Assembly (NCBI GenBank): GCA_963676845.2
Contig: CAXXKK010000020.1
Span: forward strand, 1-64,000
DNA from: G963662675 sp963676845
GTDB taxonomy: Bacteria; Bacteroidota; Bacteroidia; Bacteroidales; Prolixibacteraceae
DNA: 64,000 nt
Direction of reading: 5' to 3'
Below, piece by piece: positions 18,390 through 28,340 of the stretch. Both the position numbers and the translations under genes were made by a program. The notes beneath the pieces are model-generated. The model ran no database searches. It had not been told where the DNA came from and was given only the letters and a program-made list of their open reading frames with translations. Positions within the stretch are counted from its first letter, which is position 1; each line of letters opens with the position of its first letter.

Positions 18390-18887
18390 ATGATGGATTG
18401 GATTGGATTTTTTGAAAACTGGATATGGCTTGGGCTCGCAGCTTCAGGCTTTGCTATTTTATTTAATGTGCCTATACGTACTTTGTGGGTAATATTTCTA
18501 ATGGGTGCACTTGGAGGTGCTGCTAAATTATTGTCGATGCACTTTGGCGTGGGAATAATACTTGCATCGTTTTTCGGTGCGGTAGTTGTTGGATTTTTGA
18601 GTATATCAGCTGCTCATATAAAGCATGCTCCACCACTTATATTTGCTATTCCCGCTGTGATTCCGATGGTGCCGGGAGCTTATGCTTACCGAATGATGCT
18701 GGGGATTATTGAACTTTCCGGAAATATTGATAACGATACTTTTATTCAGCTGTTGGAAAGTACCATTGATAATGGACTGAAAGCTTTATTTGTATTGCTG
18801 GCACTCGCTTTCGGTGTTTCTACACCTATGTTGATTGCCCGCAGGGAATCTGCCAAAAACATAAAATTGCCTATTCACAGAAATTAA
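18390..18887 (+). CDS. yjjB: YjjB/ThrE-family exporter, small subunit
   Basis: A 165-residue protein with about five transmembrane segments. PLIFAIPAVIPMVPGAYAYR contains the proline-rich PxxxPMVPG segment typical of the ThrE_2/DUF3815 half. It directly follows yjjP. Together they supply the two halves that a single ThrE polypeptide carries in actinobacteria. Substrate (dicarboxylate or Thr/Ser) is not determined by sequence alone. Confidence 0.85.
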   Translation: MMDWIGFFENWIWLGLAASGFAILFNVPIRTLWVIFLMGALGGAAKLLSMHFGVGIILASFFGAVVVGFLSISAAHIKHAPPLIFAIPAVIPMVPGAYAYRMMLGIIELSGNIDNDTFIQLLESTIDNGLKALFVLLALAFGVSTPMLIARRESAKNIKLPIHRN

Positions 18888-18968
18888 TTAGTTTTAGTTC
18901 TGTAATATGTTGATTATTTATGATTTATGTGATCGGAAGAGACGACCCGGCTAAGATCAAAATTTTGC

Positions 18969-18976
18969 TAACTTTG
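18969..18976 (+). promoter_or_regulatory. -7 box of the purB promoter
   Basis: TAACTTTG fits the Bacteroidota -7 consensus TAnnTTTG exactly and lies 22 nt before the purB ATG. No clear TTG is seen at -33. Confidence 0.45.
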
Positions 18977-18998
18977 TGGCTCGAAAATTAAAAAAATC

Positions 18999-20345
18999 AT
19001 GGAATTAAATTTACTTACAGCTATATCTCCAATTGACGGTCGTTACCGTTCAAAAGTGGAAAACCTTCAAAATTATTTTTCAGAATATGCCCTTATTAAA
19101 TACCGGGTTTTTGTTGAAGTTGAATACTTCATTGCATTGTGCGAACTTCCTTTGCCTCAGCTGAAGGATGTTGATCACAGTTTGTTTGCAAACCTTCGAG
19201 CAATCGTTGAAAATTTCTCAGTTGAGGACGCCCAACGTGTAAAAGATATTGAAAAGGTTACTAACCACGATGTGAAGGCTGTTGAGTATTTCCTAAAAGA
19301 AGAATTTGACAAATTGAATCTTCAACCTTATAAAGAGTTCATTCACTTTGGATTGACTTCGCAGGACATTAATAATACAGCAGTTCCTAAATCAATTCAG
19401 GATGCGCTGGATGTTGAATATTTCCCGGCAATTAATGATTTGGTTGACAAATTAGACGAACTGGCTACCGAGTGGAAAGACATTCCAATGTTGGCTAAAA
19501 CTCACGGACAACCAGCTTCTCCAACTAATTTGGGTAAAGAAATCCGTGTTTTTTCTGAACGTATAAAAATTCAGTTGGAGCAACTGAAAGGAATTGCCTG
19601 CGATGCAAAATTTGGTGGAGCTACCGGAAACTTCAACGCACACAATATTACTTATCCAGAGATTAGCTGGAAGGCTTTTGGAAATCATTTTCTGAAAAAC
19701 TATTTAGGTCTTGAGCGTGCACAGTACACAACTCAAATTGCAAATTACGATAATCATGCAGCTATTTTTGATGCCTTGAAACGCGTGAATAACATCATCA
19801 TGGATTTAGATCGTGATATGTGGACTTATATCTCAATGGAGTATTTCAAGCAAAAAATTAAAGCTGGTGAGGTGGGATCTTCAGCAATGCCACATAAGGT
19901 TAACCCAATTGATTTTGAGAATTCAGAAGGAAACATTGGAATTGCCAATGCGATTTTTGAACACTTGTCATTAAAACTGCCTGTGTCTCGTTTACAGCGT
20001 GATTTGACAGATTCAACAGTGCTACGTAATATTGGTGTTCCTTTAGGCCATTCATTAATCTCAATTTCGTCAACCTTAAAAGGATTGAATAAGATTTTGA
20101 TTAATAAAGATGCCATTGAAGCTGATCTTGAAAAAAACTGGGCAGTAGTTGCTGAGGCCATTCAGACCATTCTTCGCCGTGAGGCTTATCCAAATCCGTA
20201 TGAAGCATTGAAAGGACTTACACGAACCAACAAGAAAATGAGCCAGGAAGTAATTCATGAGTTTATTGATACCTTGGATGTGAGTGCTGAATTAAAGGCT
20301 GAATTGAAGAAAATTACTCCTCAAAATTATACTGGAATATTTTAA
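18999..20345 (+). CDS. purB: adenylosuccinate lyase
   Basis: A 448-residue enzyme of the fumarase/aspartase superfamily. It performs two steps of purine synthesis: SAICAR to AICAR plus fumarate, and adenylosuccinate to AMP plus fumarate. The superfamily signature appears as GSSAMPHKVNPIDFEN at about residues 291-306, where the mobile loop carries the catalytic Ser. Other conserved blocks are TSQDINNTA and KTHGQPASPT. The N-terminus MELNLLTAISPIDGRYRSK is typical of the bacterial E. coli-like type. Monocistronic. Confidence 0.97.
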   Translation: MELNLLTAISPIDGRYRSKVENLQNYFSEYALIKYRVFVEVEYFIALCELPLPQLKDVDHSLFANLRAIVENFSVEDAQRVKDIEKVTNHDVKAVEYFLKEEFDKLNLQPYKEFIHFGLTSQDINNTAVPKSIQDALDVEYFPAINDLVDKLDELATEWKDIPMLAKTHGQPASPTNLGKEIRVFSERIKIQLEQLKGIACDAKFGGATGNFNAHNITYPEISWKAFGNHFLKNYLGLERAQYTTQIANYDNHAAIFDALKRVNNIIMDLDRDMWTYISMEYFKQKIKAGEVGSSAMPHKVNPIDFENSEGNIGIANAIFEHLSLKLPVSRLQRDLTDSTVLRNIGVPLGHSLISISSTLKGLNKILINKDAIEADLEKNWAVVAEAIQTILRREAYPNPYEALKGLTRTNKKMSQEVIHEFIDTLDVSAELKAELKKITPQNYTGIF

Positions 20346-20399
20346 ATTTCGTTAGCTGGGAAACCTTAAATAAAGATTAGGGAAAACCAAAACTAAATA

Positions 20400-22223
20400 A
20401 TGAAAGACCTGATAAAATTACTACGGAGGATTCTTCCTCCTTATAAGAGCAAAGTTATTCTTAACTTTCTGTTCAACATGTTAGCTGCCATTTTTGGGGC
20501 ATTTTCTTTTGGATTATTATCTCCTGTGTTGGGAATTTTATTTGGTACGCGTGAAGGTGTATTTGAATTGCTTCCCTGGGAAATGACAACAAAAGCCCTG
20601 GAAAATAACTTTTCGTATTACATTACTTTAATAATTGAAGAATACGGGCAGTCATCGGCATTAATTTACATCGGTGCTTTTATTATTTTGATGGTTTTTC
20701 TGAAGGTTGGCTTTACATATCTGGCCAGCTTTATGATGATAGGAATCCGGAATGGAGTAGTTCGTGATATTCGTGGACGCATTTACCGGAAGATGCTTTC
20801 GTTACCTCTTGGTTTTTTTAGTGACGAACGCAAAGGGGACATCATGGCCCGCATGACTACAGACGTGCAGGAAATCGAAAATTCAGTGATGAACTCGCTG
20901 GACATGTTGTTCAAGAATCCAATGCTTATTTTAATTTCTCTTGCTTACATGGTTTATACCAGCTGGTCATTAACCATTTTTGTTTTTATAATGCTTCCGG
21001 TAACTGGTCTTCTGATTGGACGAGTGGGGAGGAGCCTGAAAAAACAATCTCGAAAAGGTCAAAACAAACAGGGTGAAATACTCTCTGTTATCGATGAAGA
21101 TATTTCTGGGTTACGTGTCATTAAAGCGTTTACAGCGGAAAAAACAGCCATTCAACGATTTGATCGCGAGAATGAGAATTACCGTCTGATTATGAATAAG
21201 CTCATGAGTCGCTATTTTCTGGCTCATCCAATGAGTGAGTTTTTAGGAACAGCGGTTATCGTTATTGTTCTTTGGTATGGTGGAAACTTGATTCTTTCAG
21301 GAGAAGCTGGAGCTTTAACTCCACAGCAGTTCATCGTATACCTGGTTTTCTTTTATAATATAATTAATCCGGCAAAAGCTTTTTCTACAGCACTTTATAG
21401 TGTGGAAAAAGGATTGGCTTCAATGGAGCGCATTGATCGTATTTTAGGGCAGGAAAACTGGATAAAAGATAAAGATAACTCTGTTGCGAAAGCTGAATTC
21501 ACAGATTCAATAGAATATCGTAATGTGAGTTTTAAATATGTACAGGATAATGTTCTGGATAATGTCAATCTGAAAATTAAGAAGGGGCAAACCATTGCTT
21601 TTGTGGGTAAATCAGGATCAGGTAAAACTACCTTGGTTGATTTGCTTCCCCGCTTTTGGGATGTAACTGAAGGTGGAATATACATTGATGGAACAGATAT
21701 TCGTGATATTAAGCTTCACGACTTGAGAAATCTAATGGGGAATGTGAATCAGGAGCCTATTTTATTTAATGAGACATTCTTTAATAATATTGCTTTTGGT
21801 GTTGAAGGTGCTACAGAGGAAGATGTGATAAATGCTGCGAAAATTGCCAATGCACATGAGTTTATCATGAGCACTGAAAATGGTTATCAAACCAATATTG
21901 GAGATAGAGGTGATAAACTTTCAGGCGGGCAAAAACAACGTATTTCTATTGCACGGGCAATTCTCAAAAATCCACCTATTTTGATTTTGGATGAAGCTAC
22001 TTCAGCCTTGGATACCGAGTCTGAAAAGCTGGTTCAACAAGCTCTGGAAAACCTAATGAAAAACCGTACGTCACTGGTTATTGCGCACCGTTTATCTACT
22101 ATTAAGAATGCTGATGTTATTTGTGTGCTTCTCGATGGTAAAATTGTAGAAATGGGTAACCACGATGAACTCATCGCACAAGAAGGACAGTATTTCCGAT
22201 TACATAAAATGCAAACGTTTTAA
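20400..22223 (+). CDS. MsbA-like ABC exporter (fused membrane and ATPase domains)
   Basis: A 607-residue half-transporter. Residues 1-330 hold six transmembrane segments of an ABC exporter type I fold. The ATPase half has Walker A GKSGSGKTT near residue 400, signature LSGGQKQR, Walker B ILILDEATSALD and H-loop AHRLSTI. It would act as a homodimer exporting lipids or hydrophobic compounds; lipid A-core flipping by MsbA is the best-known role, but the substrate here is not shown. It starts 54 nt after purB and may share its transcript. Confidence 0.9.
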   Translation: MKDLIKLLRRILPPYKSKVILNFLFNMLAAIFGAFSFGLLSPVLGILFGTREGVFELLPWEMTTKALENNFSYYITLIIEEYGQSSALIYIGAFIILMVFLKVGFTYLASFMMIGIRNGVVRDIRGRIYRKMLSLPLGFFSDERKGDIMARMTTDVQEIENSVMNSLDMLFKNPMLILISLAYMVYTSWSLTIFVFIMLPVTGLLIGRVGRSLKKQSRKGQNKQGEILSVIDEDISGLRVIKAFTAEKTAIQRFDRENENYRLIMNKLMSRYFLAHPMSEFLGTAVIVIVLWYGGNLILSGEAGALTPQQFIVYLVFFYNIINPAKAFSTALYSVEKGLASMERIDRILGQENWIKDKDNSVAKAEFTDSIEYRNVSFKYVQDNVLDNVNLKIKKGQTIAFVGKSGSGKTTLVDLLPRFWDVTEGGIYIDGTDIRDIKLHDLRNLMGNVNQEPILFNETFFNNIAFGVEGATEEDVINAAKIANAHEFIMSTENGYQTNIGDRGDKLSGGQKQRISIARAILKNPPILILDEATSALDTESEKLVQQALENLMKNRTSLVIAHRLSTIKNADVICVLLDGKIVEMGNHDELIAQEGQYFRLHKMQTF

Positions 22224-22248
22224 TGTTTCAAATTTCTCAACCTGAAAC

Positions 22249-22854
22249 CTACTTGAGTTTATCCTGAAATATTTTTCTGAATTTCTCCAGTTTGGGAATA
22301 ATCACAATCTGGCAATAGCCTTTTGTTGGATTTAGTTCAACATAGTCTTGGTGGTAATTTTCTGCTTTATAGAACTTATCGAAAGCTGTTACTTCTGTAA
22401 CTATTGGTTTGTTGTAAACCTGTTCTTTATTCAATTGGCTGATAATTGATTCAGCAGTTTCTTTTTGTTGTTCGTTGTGATAAAACACCGCCGAACGGTA
22501 TTGAGTTCCTACATCAGCTCCCTGACGGTTTAAGGTTGTAGGATCGTGTGTTTCAAAAAAGACCTGAAGTATTTCACTATATGAAATGACTTTGGGATCA
22601 AATTCAATTTGAATAACCTCAGCATGTCCGGTTTCGCCAGTGCATACTTCTTCGTAAGTCGGGTTTTCAACATGGCCTCCGGAATAGCCGGAGGTAACTT
22701 CTTTTACACCTTTTAATTCTTTGTATATTGCTTCGGTACACCAGAAGCAACCTCCACCTAATGTTGCTGTTTCCATATTGTTATTAAACTGTGCTTTCGA
22801 TTGATGCATAAATAAACAACTCATAATAATGGATAAGATTATTTTCGATTTCAT
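22249..22854 (-). CDS. msrA: peptide methionine sulfoxide reductase A, exported
   Basis: A 201-residue protein with an N-terminal signal (LSIIMSCLFMHQSKA). The catalytic motif GGGCFWC has the active Cys at residue 36, and a candidate resolving Cys lies in GYCQIVI near residue 181. Conserved GYSGGHVENPTYEEVC and TGHAEVIQI blocks confirm the family. It reduces Met-S-sulfoxide in damaged proteins, here probably in the periplasm. Convergent with the MsbA-like gene. No MsrB domain is attached. Confidence 0.95.
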   Translation of the reverse strand: MKSKIILSIIMSCLFMHQSKAQFNNNMETATLGGGCFWCTEAIYKELKGVKEVTSGYSGGHVENPTYEEVCTGETGHAEVIQIEFDPKVISYSEILQVFFETHDPTTLNRQGADVGTQYRSAVFYHNEQQKETAESIISQLNKEQVYNKPIVTEVTAFDKFYKAENYHQDYVELNPTKGYCQIVIIPKLEKFRKIFQDKLK

Positions 22855-22924
22855 GACTTCTTCTTATTAATTCCTGCCCAAGTTCATCTTCTTATTAGTA
22901 AACAAGAAAAGGAAGTGAAGGTTC

Positions 22925-23503
22925 TTAAAACTGATGGGTTTGGAAAATAATATATCCGTATATAATAAATCTTAGAATGCGGAACAGGGCAAAATTCAGG
23001 TACTTTTTGAAAGGGTATTCAGTAGAGCCAACTAAAATGCTGATTGCAGCCCAGGGAAGTGGAGTAAGCGCTGCAATAATTATTAAAACGGATCCAAATT
23101 TGCGAAAAAGAGACCAGTAATTTTTTAAAAATTTCGAGCTCATATAGCGAAAGAAAACAACCCGCCTTAAAAATCTACCGATTAAAAAACCAAGAACTCC
23201 TGCGCCATATGAAACGCCAGCAAAGAATCCCAGGTTAATTAGATAGTGAATAAAATCAGCTTTGTTATATGCCCATATCATGAAAAATTCAGGAGGAATG
23301 ATCCCGAAGAATATTTCTGATCCGGTATAAATCAGGTAGATAAGGGTAGGATTACTATAGAAACGCTCTAGCCAGAGTTCCTTATTGGAGTCAATAAAGA
23401 ATTCTTTGAATAAAAGAAAGATAGCAGCAATAATCAGCGTGTATATTAGTCCACGCATTACATTCTTTAGTATGAAATGTATTTTTTTATCTTCGCTCAT
23501 CAA
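22925..23503 (-). CDS. VTT/DedA-like membrane protein
   Basis: A 192-residue membrane protein with about five hydrophobic stretches. The conserved VTT elements are visible: EIFFGIIPPEFFMIWAY with the re-entrant Pro pair, a long GFFAGVSYGAGVLGFLIGR stretch, and AALTPLPWAAISILVGSTEYPFKKYL near the C-terminus. DedA/VTT proteins move phospholipids or undecaprenyl phosphate across the inner membrane. Shorter than many DedA proteins and lacking a clear C-terminal Arg-rich tail. Confidence 0.75.
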   Translation of the reverse strand: MMSEDKKIHFILKNVMRGLIYTLIIAAIFLLFKEFFIDSNKELWLERFYSNPTLIYLIYTGSEIFFGIIPPEFFMIWAYNKADFIHYLINLGFFAGVSYGAGVLGFLIGRFLRRVVFFRYMSSKFLKNYWSLFRKFGSVLIIIAALTPLPWAAISILVGSTEYPFKKYLNFALFRILRFIIYGYIIFQTHQF

Positions 23504-23635
23504 TCTGATTTAGTTTGCTTTTTGTTAGATACAGGAAGTGAATATAGGTTTAATGTTGGGAAAAGTAGTTTTATTTCATGTAAATACTACGTTTACTTTC
23601 TGAAAATGAACGTAGTTTGAGTGTCAAAGTTATAA

Positions 23636-24211
23636 TTAGCGATGTATTTTATCCAGCAACCAGGCCATGTTTTCACCTAATGTTTTCATGGTTTGTATTC
23701 CTTCTTCATCTTTTAGTACATCCCCTTCTTCCATTCCAAAGGCAAAGTTCCAGTAGCTTGATCCGGGAATGATCATTTCTGTAAGCAGGAATAAGTTATT
23801 AATACTATTTAAAGAATGAGATTGTCCCCCGCGACGTACTGCAAGAATTCCAGCTCCGACTTTTCTACGGAGAAGACGTCCGTTCGTAAGTGTAACATAA
23901 CCTGAAACATCGATTAACGCTTTTAGTTCTGGGCTTATGTCGGCAGTATAAACCGGAGATCCAAGGATTATAGCATCTGCTTCAATCATTTTTCCAATGC
24001 ATTCGTTAATGACATCATTTTTTATCTGGCATCGCTGATTTAAAACCTTACTGCATTTTTTACAAGCTATACAACCATGAACCGGTTTACCCCCCAACTG
24101 AAAAAGTTCTGTTTCATATCCGGCTTCTTCCAAAGGTTTAAAAGCAGTTTCGAGTAAGGTTTTTGTGTTCCCGTTTTTGCGCGGGCTTCCGTTAATTCCA
24201 AGAATCTTCAT
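23636..24211 (-). CDS. flavodoxin-like NAD(P)H-dependent FMN oxidoreductase
   Basis: The start at 24209-24211 (MKILGINGSPRKNGNTKTLL) gives 191 residues with the FMN phosphate-binding loop GSPRKNGNT at the N-terminus, as in the family; the frame also extends 11 codons upstream without support. GCIACKKCSK shows the CxxCxxC-type cysteine cluster of the iron-sulfur-flavoprotein-related group, and LGSPVYTADISPELKALIDV is the FMN-binding second loop. Likely an FMN reductase of unknown partner. It begins 8 nt downstream of the DUF4159 gene and is probably cotranscribed. Confidence 0.85.
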   Translation of the reverse strand: MKILGINGSPRKNGNTKTLLETAFKPLEEAGYETELFQLGGKPVHGCIACKKCSKVLNQRCQIKNDVINECIGKMIEADAIILGSPVYTADISPELKALIDVSGYVTLTNGRLLRRKVGAGILAVRRGGQSHSLNSINNLFLLTEMIIPGSSYWNFAFGMEEGDVLKDEEGIQTMKTLGENMAWLLDKIHR

Positions 24212-24218
24212 AAATATA

Positions 24219-24875
24219 TTATTTGCTAAAAACGTATGATACAATGTTGGCGCCCATTTGCAATGCTAACCGTCGGGCTTCAGGAGTGTCATTATGAACG
24301 GATGGATCTTCCCATCCATCACTGATATCTGACTCATGCGTATATAGGCAAACCAGTTCTCCGTCTATAAACAGCCCAAAAGCTTGTGGGCGTGCATTAT
24401 CATGCTCGTGAATTTTAGGCAGGCCATTGGGAAAGTCAAATTTTTGATGAAAAATAGGATGATCAGGAGGCAGTTCTACAAAATCCTGATCGGGAAATAT
24501 TTTCTTCATCTCACGACGAATGTATTCATCTATTCCATAGTTGTCATCAATATGAAGGAACCCTCCAGCTTTGAAATAAGTCAGCAGGTTTTGACATTCT
24601 GCTTCCGAAAAGATCACATTCCCATGTCCGGTGAGGTGCAATATGGGATAATTGAAAATTTCAATGCTTCCAGGCTCAACAGTTCCCGGTTCTTCTGCAA
24701 AAGTGGTATTTAGTTGTTGGTTGCAAAAACGCATCAGGTTGGGGAGGGCAGTGGGATCTCCATACCAGTCACCACCTCCATTATATTTTATCAAGCCTAT
24801 TTTCAGCTCGTTGTTTTGTGCCTGAACTGAAAGAGCTATTGCAAAAAAGATGAATATAAACCCGAATTTTCTCAT
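24219..24875 (-). CDS. DUF4159-domain exported protein
   Basis: With the start at ATG 24873-24875 (MRKFGFIFIFFAIALSV), a 218-residue secreted protein. A TTG three codons upstream is a less likely start. The DUF4159 hallmarks are present: KIGLIKYNGGGDWYGDPTAL, YPILHLTGHGNVIFSEAE and YFKAGGFLHIDDNYG, that is a Rossmann-like or glutaminase-like fold with conserved HxTGHG and DDN motifs. Function unknown; in the phylum such genes often neighbour MoxR/DUF58 operons, which are not present here. Confidence 0.85.
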   Translation of the reverse strand: MRKFGFIFIFFAIALSVQAQNNELKIGLIKYNGGGDWYGDPTALPNLMRFCNQQLNTTFAEEPGTVEPGSIEIFNYPILHLTGHGNVIFSEAECQNLLTYFKAGGFLHIDDNYGIDEYIRREMKKIFPDQDFVELPPDHPIFHQKFDFPNGLPKIHEHDNARPQAFGLFIDGELVCLYTHESDISDGWEDPSVHNDTPEARRLALQMGANIVSYVFSK

Positions 24876-25138
24876 AAATGTCAAAGATAAAAGAAAGTTG
24901 TCGTTCCCCGAATAGTCTTTCTATTCTTCTGTGTTGACATTGAAAAATTAATTAGATCATACAGGTAAGTTTATTTAAAATTCACCATGATATATGTTGA
25001 ACATTTTTCCAGTTTTGATAACTTGTGACGGGGAAAACGAGACAGTTTTTTTAGAAAGGGTATGCAAAATGTAATATCAGGGAAAGATTGATTCGTTTTT
25101 GGAGGAGTGTTGAATGATAAGCACACAAAATATAAGCG

Positions 25139-26431
25139 ATGAAATTTATTCGTAAAATTCAAAATATAGGAATTGATTCCACTACCGACCTGGATACAAT
25201 AAAAAGAACACGCCTGGTCAATTCTATGTCAATTATTACAATTTTAATGGCATTAGGTTTCGTGGTTTTCTCATTTTGGTATAGTTGGCCTCTATTGGCA
25301 AGAATTTTTTTACCACTTATGGCTGCTTTTACATTTATTCCTATTATTTTAAATAGACAGAAAAAGTTTTTTGCATCAAGCTTGTATTTCATCTTTTCTT
25401 CATATGCTATTATAAGTTGCCTTTCAATACTATTCAGTCCGGAACTTCATTTTCAGTATTATTTAATTGGAGGAATAGGCATTCCTTTAATTTTTCTTGG
25501 AAAAGAATTAGGTTATAAAAGAATACTTTTTTCATTGATAGCAATACTATTCTGGATTTATCTGGAATGGCATTTTTCTGTTTTTGAACCATTTATTGTT
25601 ATTAATGAATCCTATAATTACTGGGTGCGCCTGGTGAATGACTTTTTAGTGTTTCTAACGGTATTCAGTATTGTGTTGTTTTTTGTAAAAGAAAGTAACT
25701 CTCATTTCGAAAAGATTAAAAATAAAACGGTACAGCTGGAAGAAAAAAATAGCCAGCTGGGGCAATTTGCTCATATCGTTTCTCATGACCTTAAAAATCC
25801 TTTATCAAATATTTGGTCATTAGTTCAACTGGTAAAAGAAGAACATTCAGACGAAATGAATGCAGATTTAGAGAGGCTTTGTTCTTATATTGAGGATAGT
25901 TCCAAACATTCAATTGATTTAATTTCTTCAATTTTAGAATATTCTAGGGCGGGTAATGAAAAGATAAAAATTACATCCTTTAATTTAAAGGAATTGCTTG
26001 ATCATATAAAATCCTTTATTGAAATACCAGATAGGTTTGATGTTCAGTATGATACGGATTTCCCAATAATAACGGGTTCATACATTCAGCTTGAACAAGT
26101 TCTTTCTAATCTGATTGGGAATGCAATTAAGTATCATGATAAAAATGAAGGTTTAATCAATGTAGAATTTGAACAATCCGGAAAGAATGAAATTAAGATT
26201 CTTGTAACTGACGATGGCCCTGGAATAAAGGAAACATATCATGAATCAATATTCAATCTGTTTGAAACTGTTTCCGGGACCAAACGGGAGGATAGTACAG
26301 GAATAGGTCTTGCTATTGTGAAAAAATTAGTTGAGCAGTCAGGTGGTAAAATAGGATTGATTTCCGATTTAGGCAAAGGTTCTACTTTTTGGTTTACCTG
26401 GCCTGTTGATTTAAGAAAGAGACAAGACTAA
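25139..26431 (+). CDS. membrane-bound sensor histidine kinase
   Basis: A 430-residue protein. Six hydrophobic segments occupy residues 30-185; they form the sensor and have no extracytoplasmic domain of any size. A short coiled coil (KNKTVQLEEKNSQ) leads to the HisKA box FAHIVSHDLKNPL with the phospho-accepting His at about residue 216. The ATPase part shows the N box NLIGNAIKYHDKN, G1 DDGPGIK, F box FETVSG and G2 GIGLAIVKKL. No response regulator gene is adjacent, so it is an orphan kinase of unknown signal. Confidence 0.92.
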   Translation: MKFIRKIQNIGIDSTTDLDTIKRTRLVNSMSIITILMALGFVVFSFWYSWPLLARIFLPLMAAFTFIPIILNRQKKFFASSLYFIFSSYAIISCLSILFSPELHFQYYLIGGIGIPLIFLGKELGYKRILFSLIAILFWIYLEWHFSVFEPFIVINESYNYWVRLVNDFLVFLTVFSIVLFFVKESNSHFEKIKNKTVQLEEKNSQLGQFAHIVSHDLKNPLSNIWSLVQLVKEEHSDEMNADLERLCSYIEDSSKHSIDLISSILEYSRAGNEKIKITSFNLKELLDHIKSFIEIPDRFDVQYDTDFPIITGSYIQLEQVLSNLIGNAIKYHDKNEGLINVEFEQSGKNEIKILVTDDGPGIKETYHESIFNLFETVSGTKREDSTGIGLAIVKKLVEQSGGKIGLISDLGKGSTFWFTWPVDLRKRQD

Positions 26432-26525
26432 CCAGGTCGGAAATGACAATTCATCCTGTTCTGGAAGCCCCTGTTGAGTGGATGTAAAAAGATATAGTAG
26501 AAAGAATCGTATAACCAATGAAATT

Positions 26526-26951
26526 ATGGAACCAGTAATAGACCATATTCAGATAACAGTAAAAGACTTGAATGTTGCAGAAAAGTTTTATGACAAGTTT
26601 CTTCCTATTATAGGATTTGATATTAAAAATAAAGTAACTGCTTTTATCAAAGAACATGATTTTCATGTAATTGAATATACCCACGATCTGTTGGCTTTTG
26701 CAATAACTTCTCCAAGAGACGCTTTTAAAGATGACTCTGTAAACCGGAGAAAACCAGGAGCATTACACCATTTAGCTTTTAAAGCGAATTCAAGAGAAGA
26801 GGTTGATCGAGCTTATCGAAAGTTAATTAAGATTGGTGCAAATATTGTATCCAAGCCACAAATACATCCGGAGTACAGTCAGAATTATTATGCTGTTTAT
26901 TTCAAAGATTTGGAGAATATAAAATACGAGATTGTTTGTACTAGCGAGTGA
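26526..26951 (+). CDS. VOC/glyoxalase-superfamily protein
   Basis: The start at 26526 (MEPVIDHIQITVKDLNVAEK) gives 141 residues, the usual length of a two-motif VOC protein; an upstream GTG at 26478 only adds a non-homologous tail. The two beta-alpha-beta-beta-beta motifs are visible: DHIQITVKDLNVAEKFYDKF and, later, HHLAFKANSREEVDRAY, with a candidate metal ligand set of His in DHI, His in HHLAF and Glu in KYEIV. Substrate unknown. It lies 94 nt downstream of the kinase. Confidence 0.85.
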   Translation: MEPVIDHIQITVKDLNVAEKFYDKFLPIIGFDIKNKVTAFIKEHDFHVIEYTHDLLAFAITSPRDAFKDDSVNRRKPGALHHLAFKANSREEVDRAYRKLIKIGANIVSKPQIHPEYSQNYYAVYFKDLENIKYEIVCTSE

Positions 26952-27034
26952 GAATCAATAAATATGAGTGCATTATCTTTTTTGCAATTTCTTATATCTG
27001 GTCACGAAAAATCATATGATAAGCCCTTAAAATC

Positions 27035-27892
27035 TTACTTCATTATTTTTAACCAAAATGACCCACCATGTCTTTCAACATTTTCTAAATTTAGATGATC
27101 CCAAATAGGTGAAATTTGTTTGCTCAATTCCTCATCTTCATATATAAAATAATTTGGTAAAATCGGCTCGTATTTTGACGAATCTGCTAATAAATACATT
27201 GCTAATCCATATTGTTCTGAGTAGAACCTATCACACATAAATTGTGGATAATCATATGGTAAGTAGATGTCATGTATGTGAACTATTACTCCTTTTTTTA
27301 ATCTGGGCAATATCTCTAGATAAAAAACCATTGAATCCGAATTCGGGAAAATCCTATGTGAATTATCAACAAATAAAATATCATTTTCTTTCAATTCTTC
27401 TAAAATATCAAAGTCAATATCTTCAAAAGGTTTTCTAATGATTTTATTTGCCAAACAATCAATCTCTGCACGCGGCATTGGGTCTATTGAAATAATTTCT
27501 GTATTTAAATCTTGTTCAATTTTTGCTTTATAAGCGACTTTCGTTGAATTTCCTGAACCTATTTCAATATACTTTGAGGGTCTAAAATGTGTTAGTAATG
27601 TGTAAATCCCAATAATATCAAGTCCAGGTAAAAATCCATTATTCCAAGTAGGTTTTATCGAATCATTCTCTATACTTGAGTCCTTTATAGTCCAAATTGA
27701 ATCTTTTAGACCTAAAGATACATCAAGCATTTTTTTGTAATTGTTACGTTTTGAGTTGATTATGTTGTGTAGGTTCTGATGTGGGGGCTTCCCATATCCA
27801 TATCTTGGTTTTAAGTTTACCTTATATTCAATAAATAATTTTTGATACTTTGGACTTAAAAAATGGTAAACTTGCTTTATTAAATTACTCAT
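27035..27892 (-). CDS. class I SAM-dependent methyltransferase-like protein
   Basis: A 285-residue protein. KYIEIGSGNSTKVAYKAK is the SAM-binding motif I with the acidic IEIGSGxS pattern, followed by IISIDPMPR (motif II, acidic residue at the end of strand beta2) and NDILFVDNSHRIF. VIVHIHDIYLPYDYP matches motif-IV-region residues of the Methyltransf_24 group, often found near glycan gene clusters. The target is unknown. It is AT-rich and isolated, flanked by the VOC gene and 450 nt of non-coding DNA, so recent transfer is possible. Confidence 0.75.
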   Translation of the reverse strand: MSNLIKQVYHFLSPKYQKLFIEYKVNLKPRYGYGKPPHQNLHNIINSKRNNYKKMLDVSLGLKDSIWTIKDSSIENDSIKPTWNNGFLPGLDIIGIYTLLTHFRPSKYIEIGSGNSTKVAYKAKIEQDLNTEIISIDPMPRAEIDCLANKIIRKPFEDIDFDILEELKENDILFVDNSHRIFPNSDSMVFYLEILPRLKKGVIVHIHDIYLPYDYPQFMCDRFYSEQYGLAMYLLADSSKYEPILPNYFIYEDEELSKQISPIWDHLNLENVERHGGSFWLKIMK

Positions 27893-28340
27893 TATGAAAT
27901 GTTTTTATTAAGCATGAAAATTTAGTTTTCTTCACCTAAATTTTAGAGTATAATTAAAGAAAATATTTTTTCAATACAATTTTGCTTCGAAAGTAGAATG
28001 AAATTTTTAGTTTTCATAAAAAATAAGAAGGTGTTCATACTTGTGATGCACCTTCTTATTTATACTTTATCAAATCTACTATTGTTATTGTCAATATGTG
28101 GTGAAAAGTCCAAAATCATAATAAACTCCAGACTTTTTAACATCAAAAAAATTGATTATTCAACAGATAATTATTCAAAAACAATTTGATCTTCAAATTT
28201 CCCAGTTGTGAAAATGGATTCTATTTTGAGAATTAGTCTTATCTCTGTTTGTTTCTAATATTTTCTGCATTTATGAGTTTGTGTTTAGTAAAAACTATTT
28301 CATGAAAAATCGGTTAACTTAGTATCTCAAATAAGACAAG
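27893..28340. other. non-coding stretch, nothing certain
   Basis: A 448-base AT-rich stretch. A 63-codon frame at 27998-28189 (plus strand) has one hydrophobic segment (VFILVMHLLIYTLSNLLLL) but no other support. No SAM or other riboswitch is seen ahead of the sulfur-metabolism gene at 28341. Confidence 0.4.

Noticed and set aside
27998..28189. 63-codon membrane protein gene
   Set aside because: One hydrophobic stretch in AT-rich DNA, no homologue known to me, no promoter, and an AT-rich remainder; most likely chance.
28190..28340. SAM or other riboswitch ahead of the sulfur-metabolism gene
   Set aside because: No conserved stem arrangement or terminator was found in the 150 bases before the start codon.
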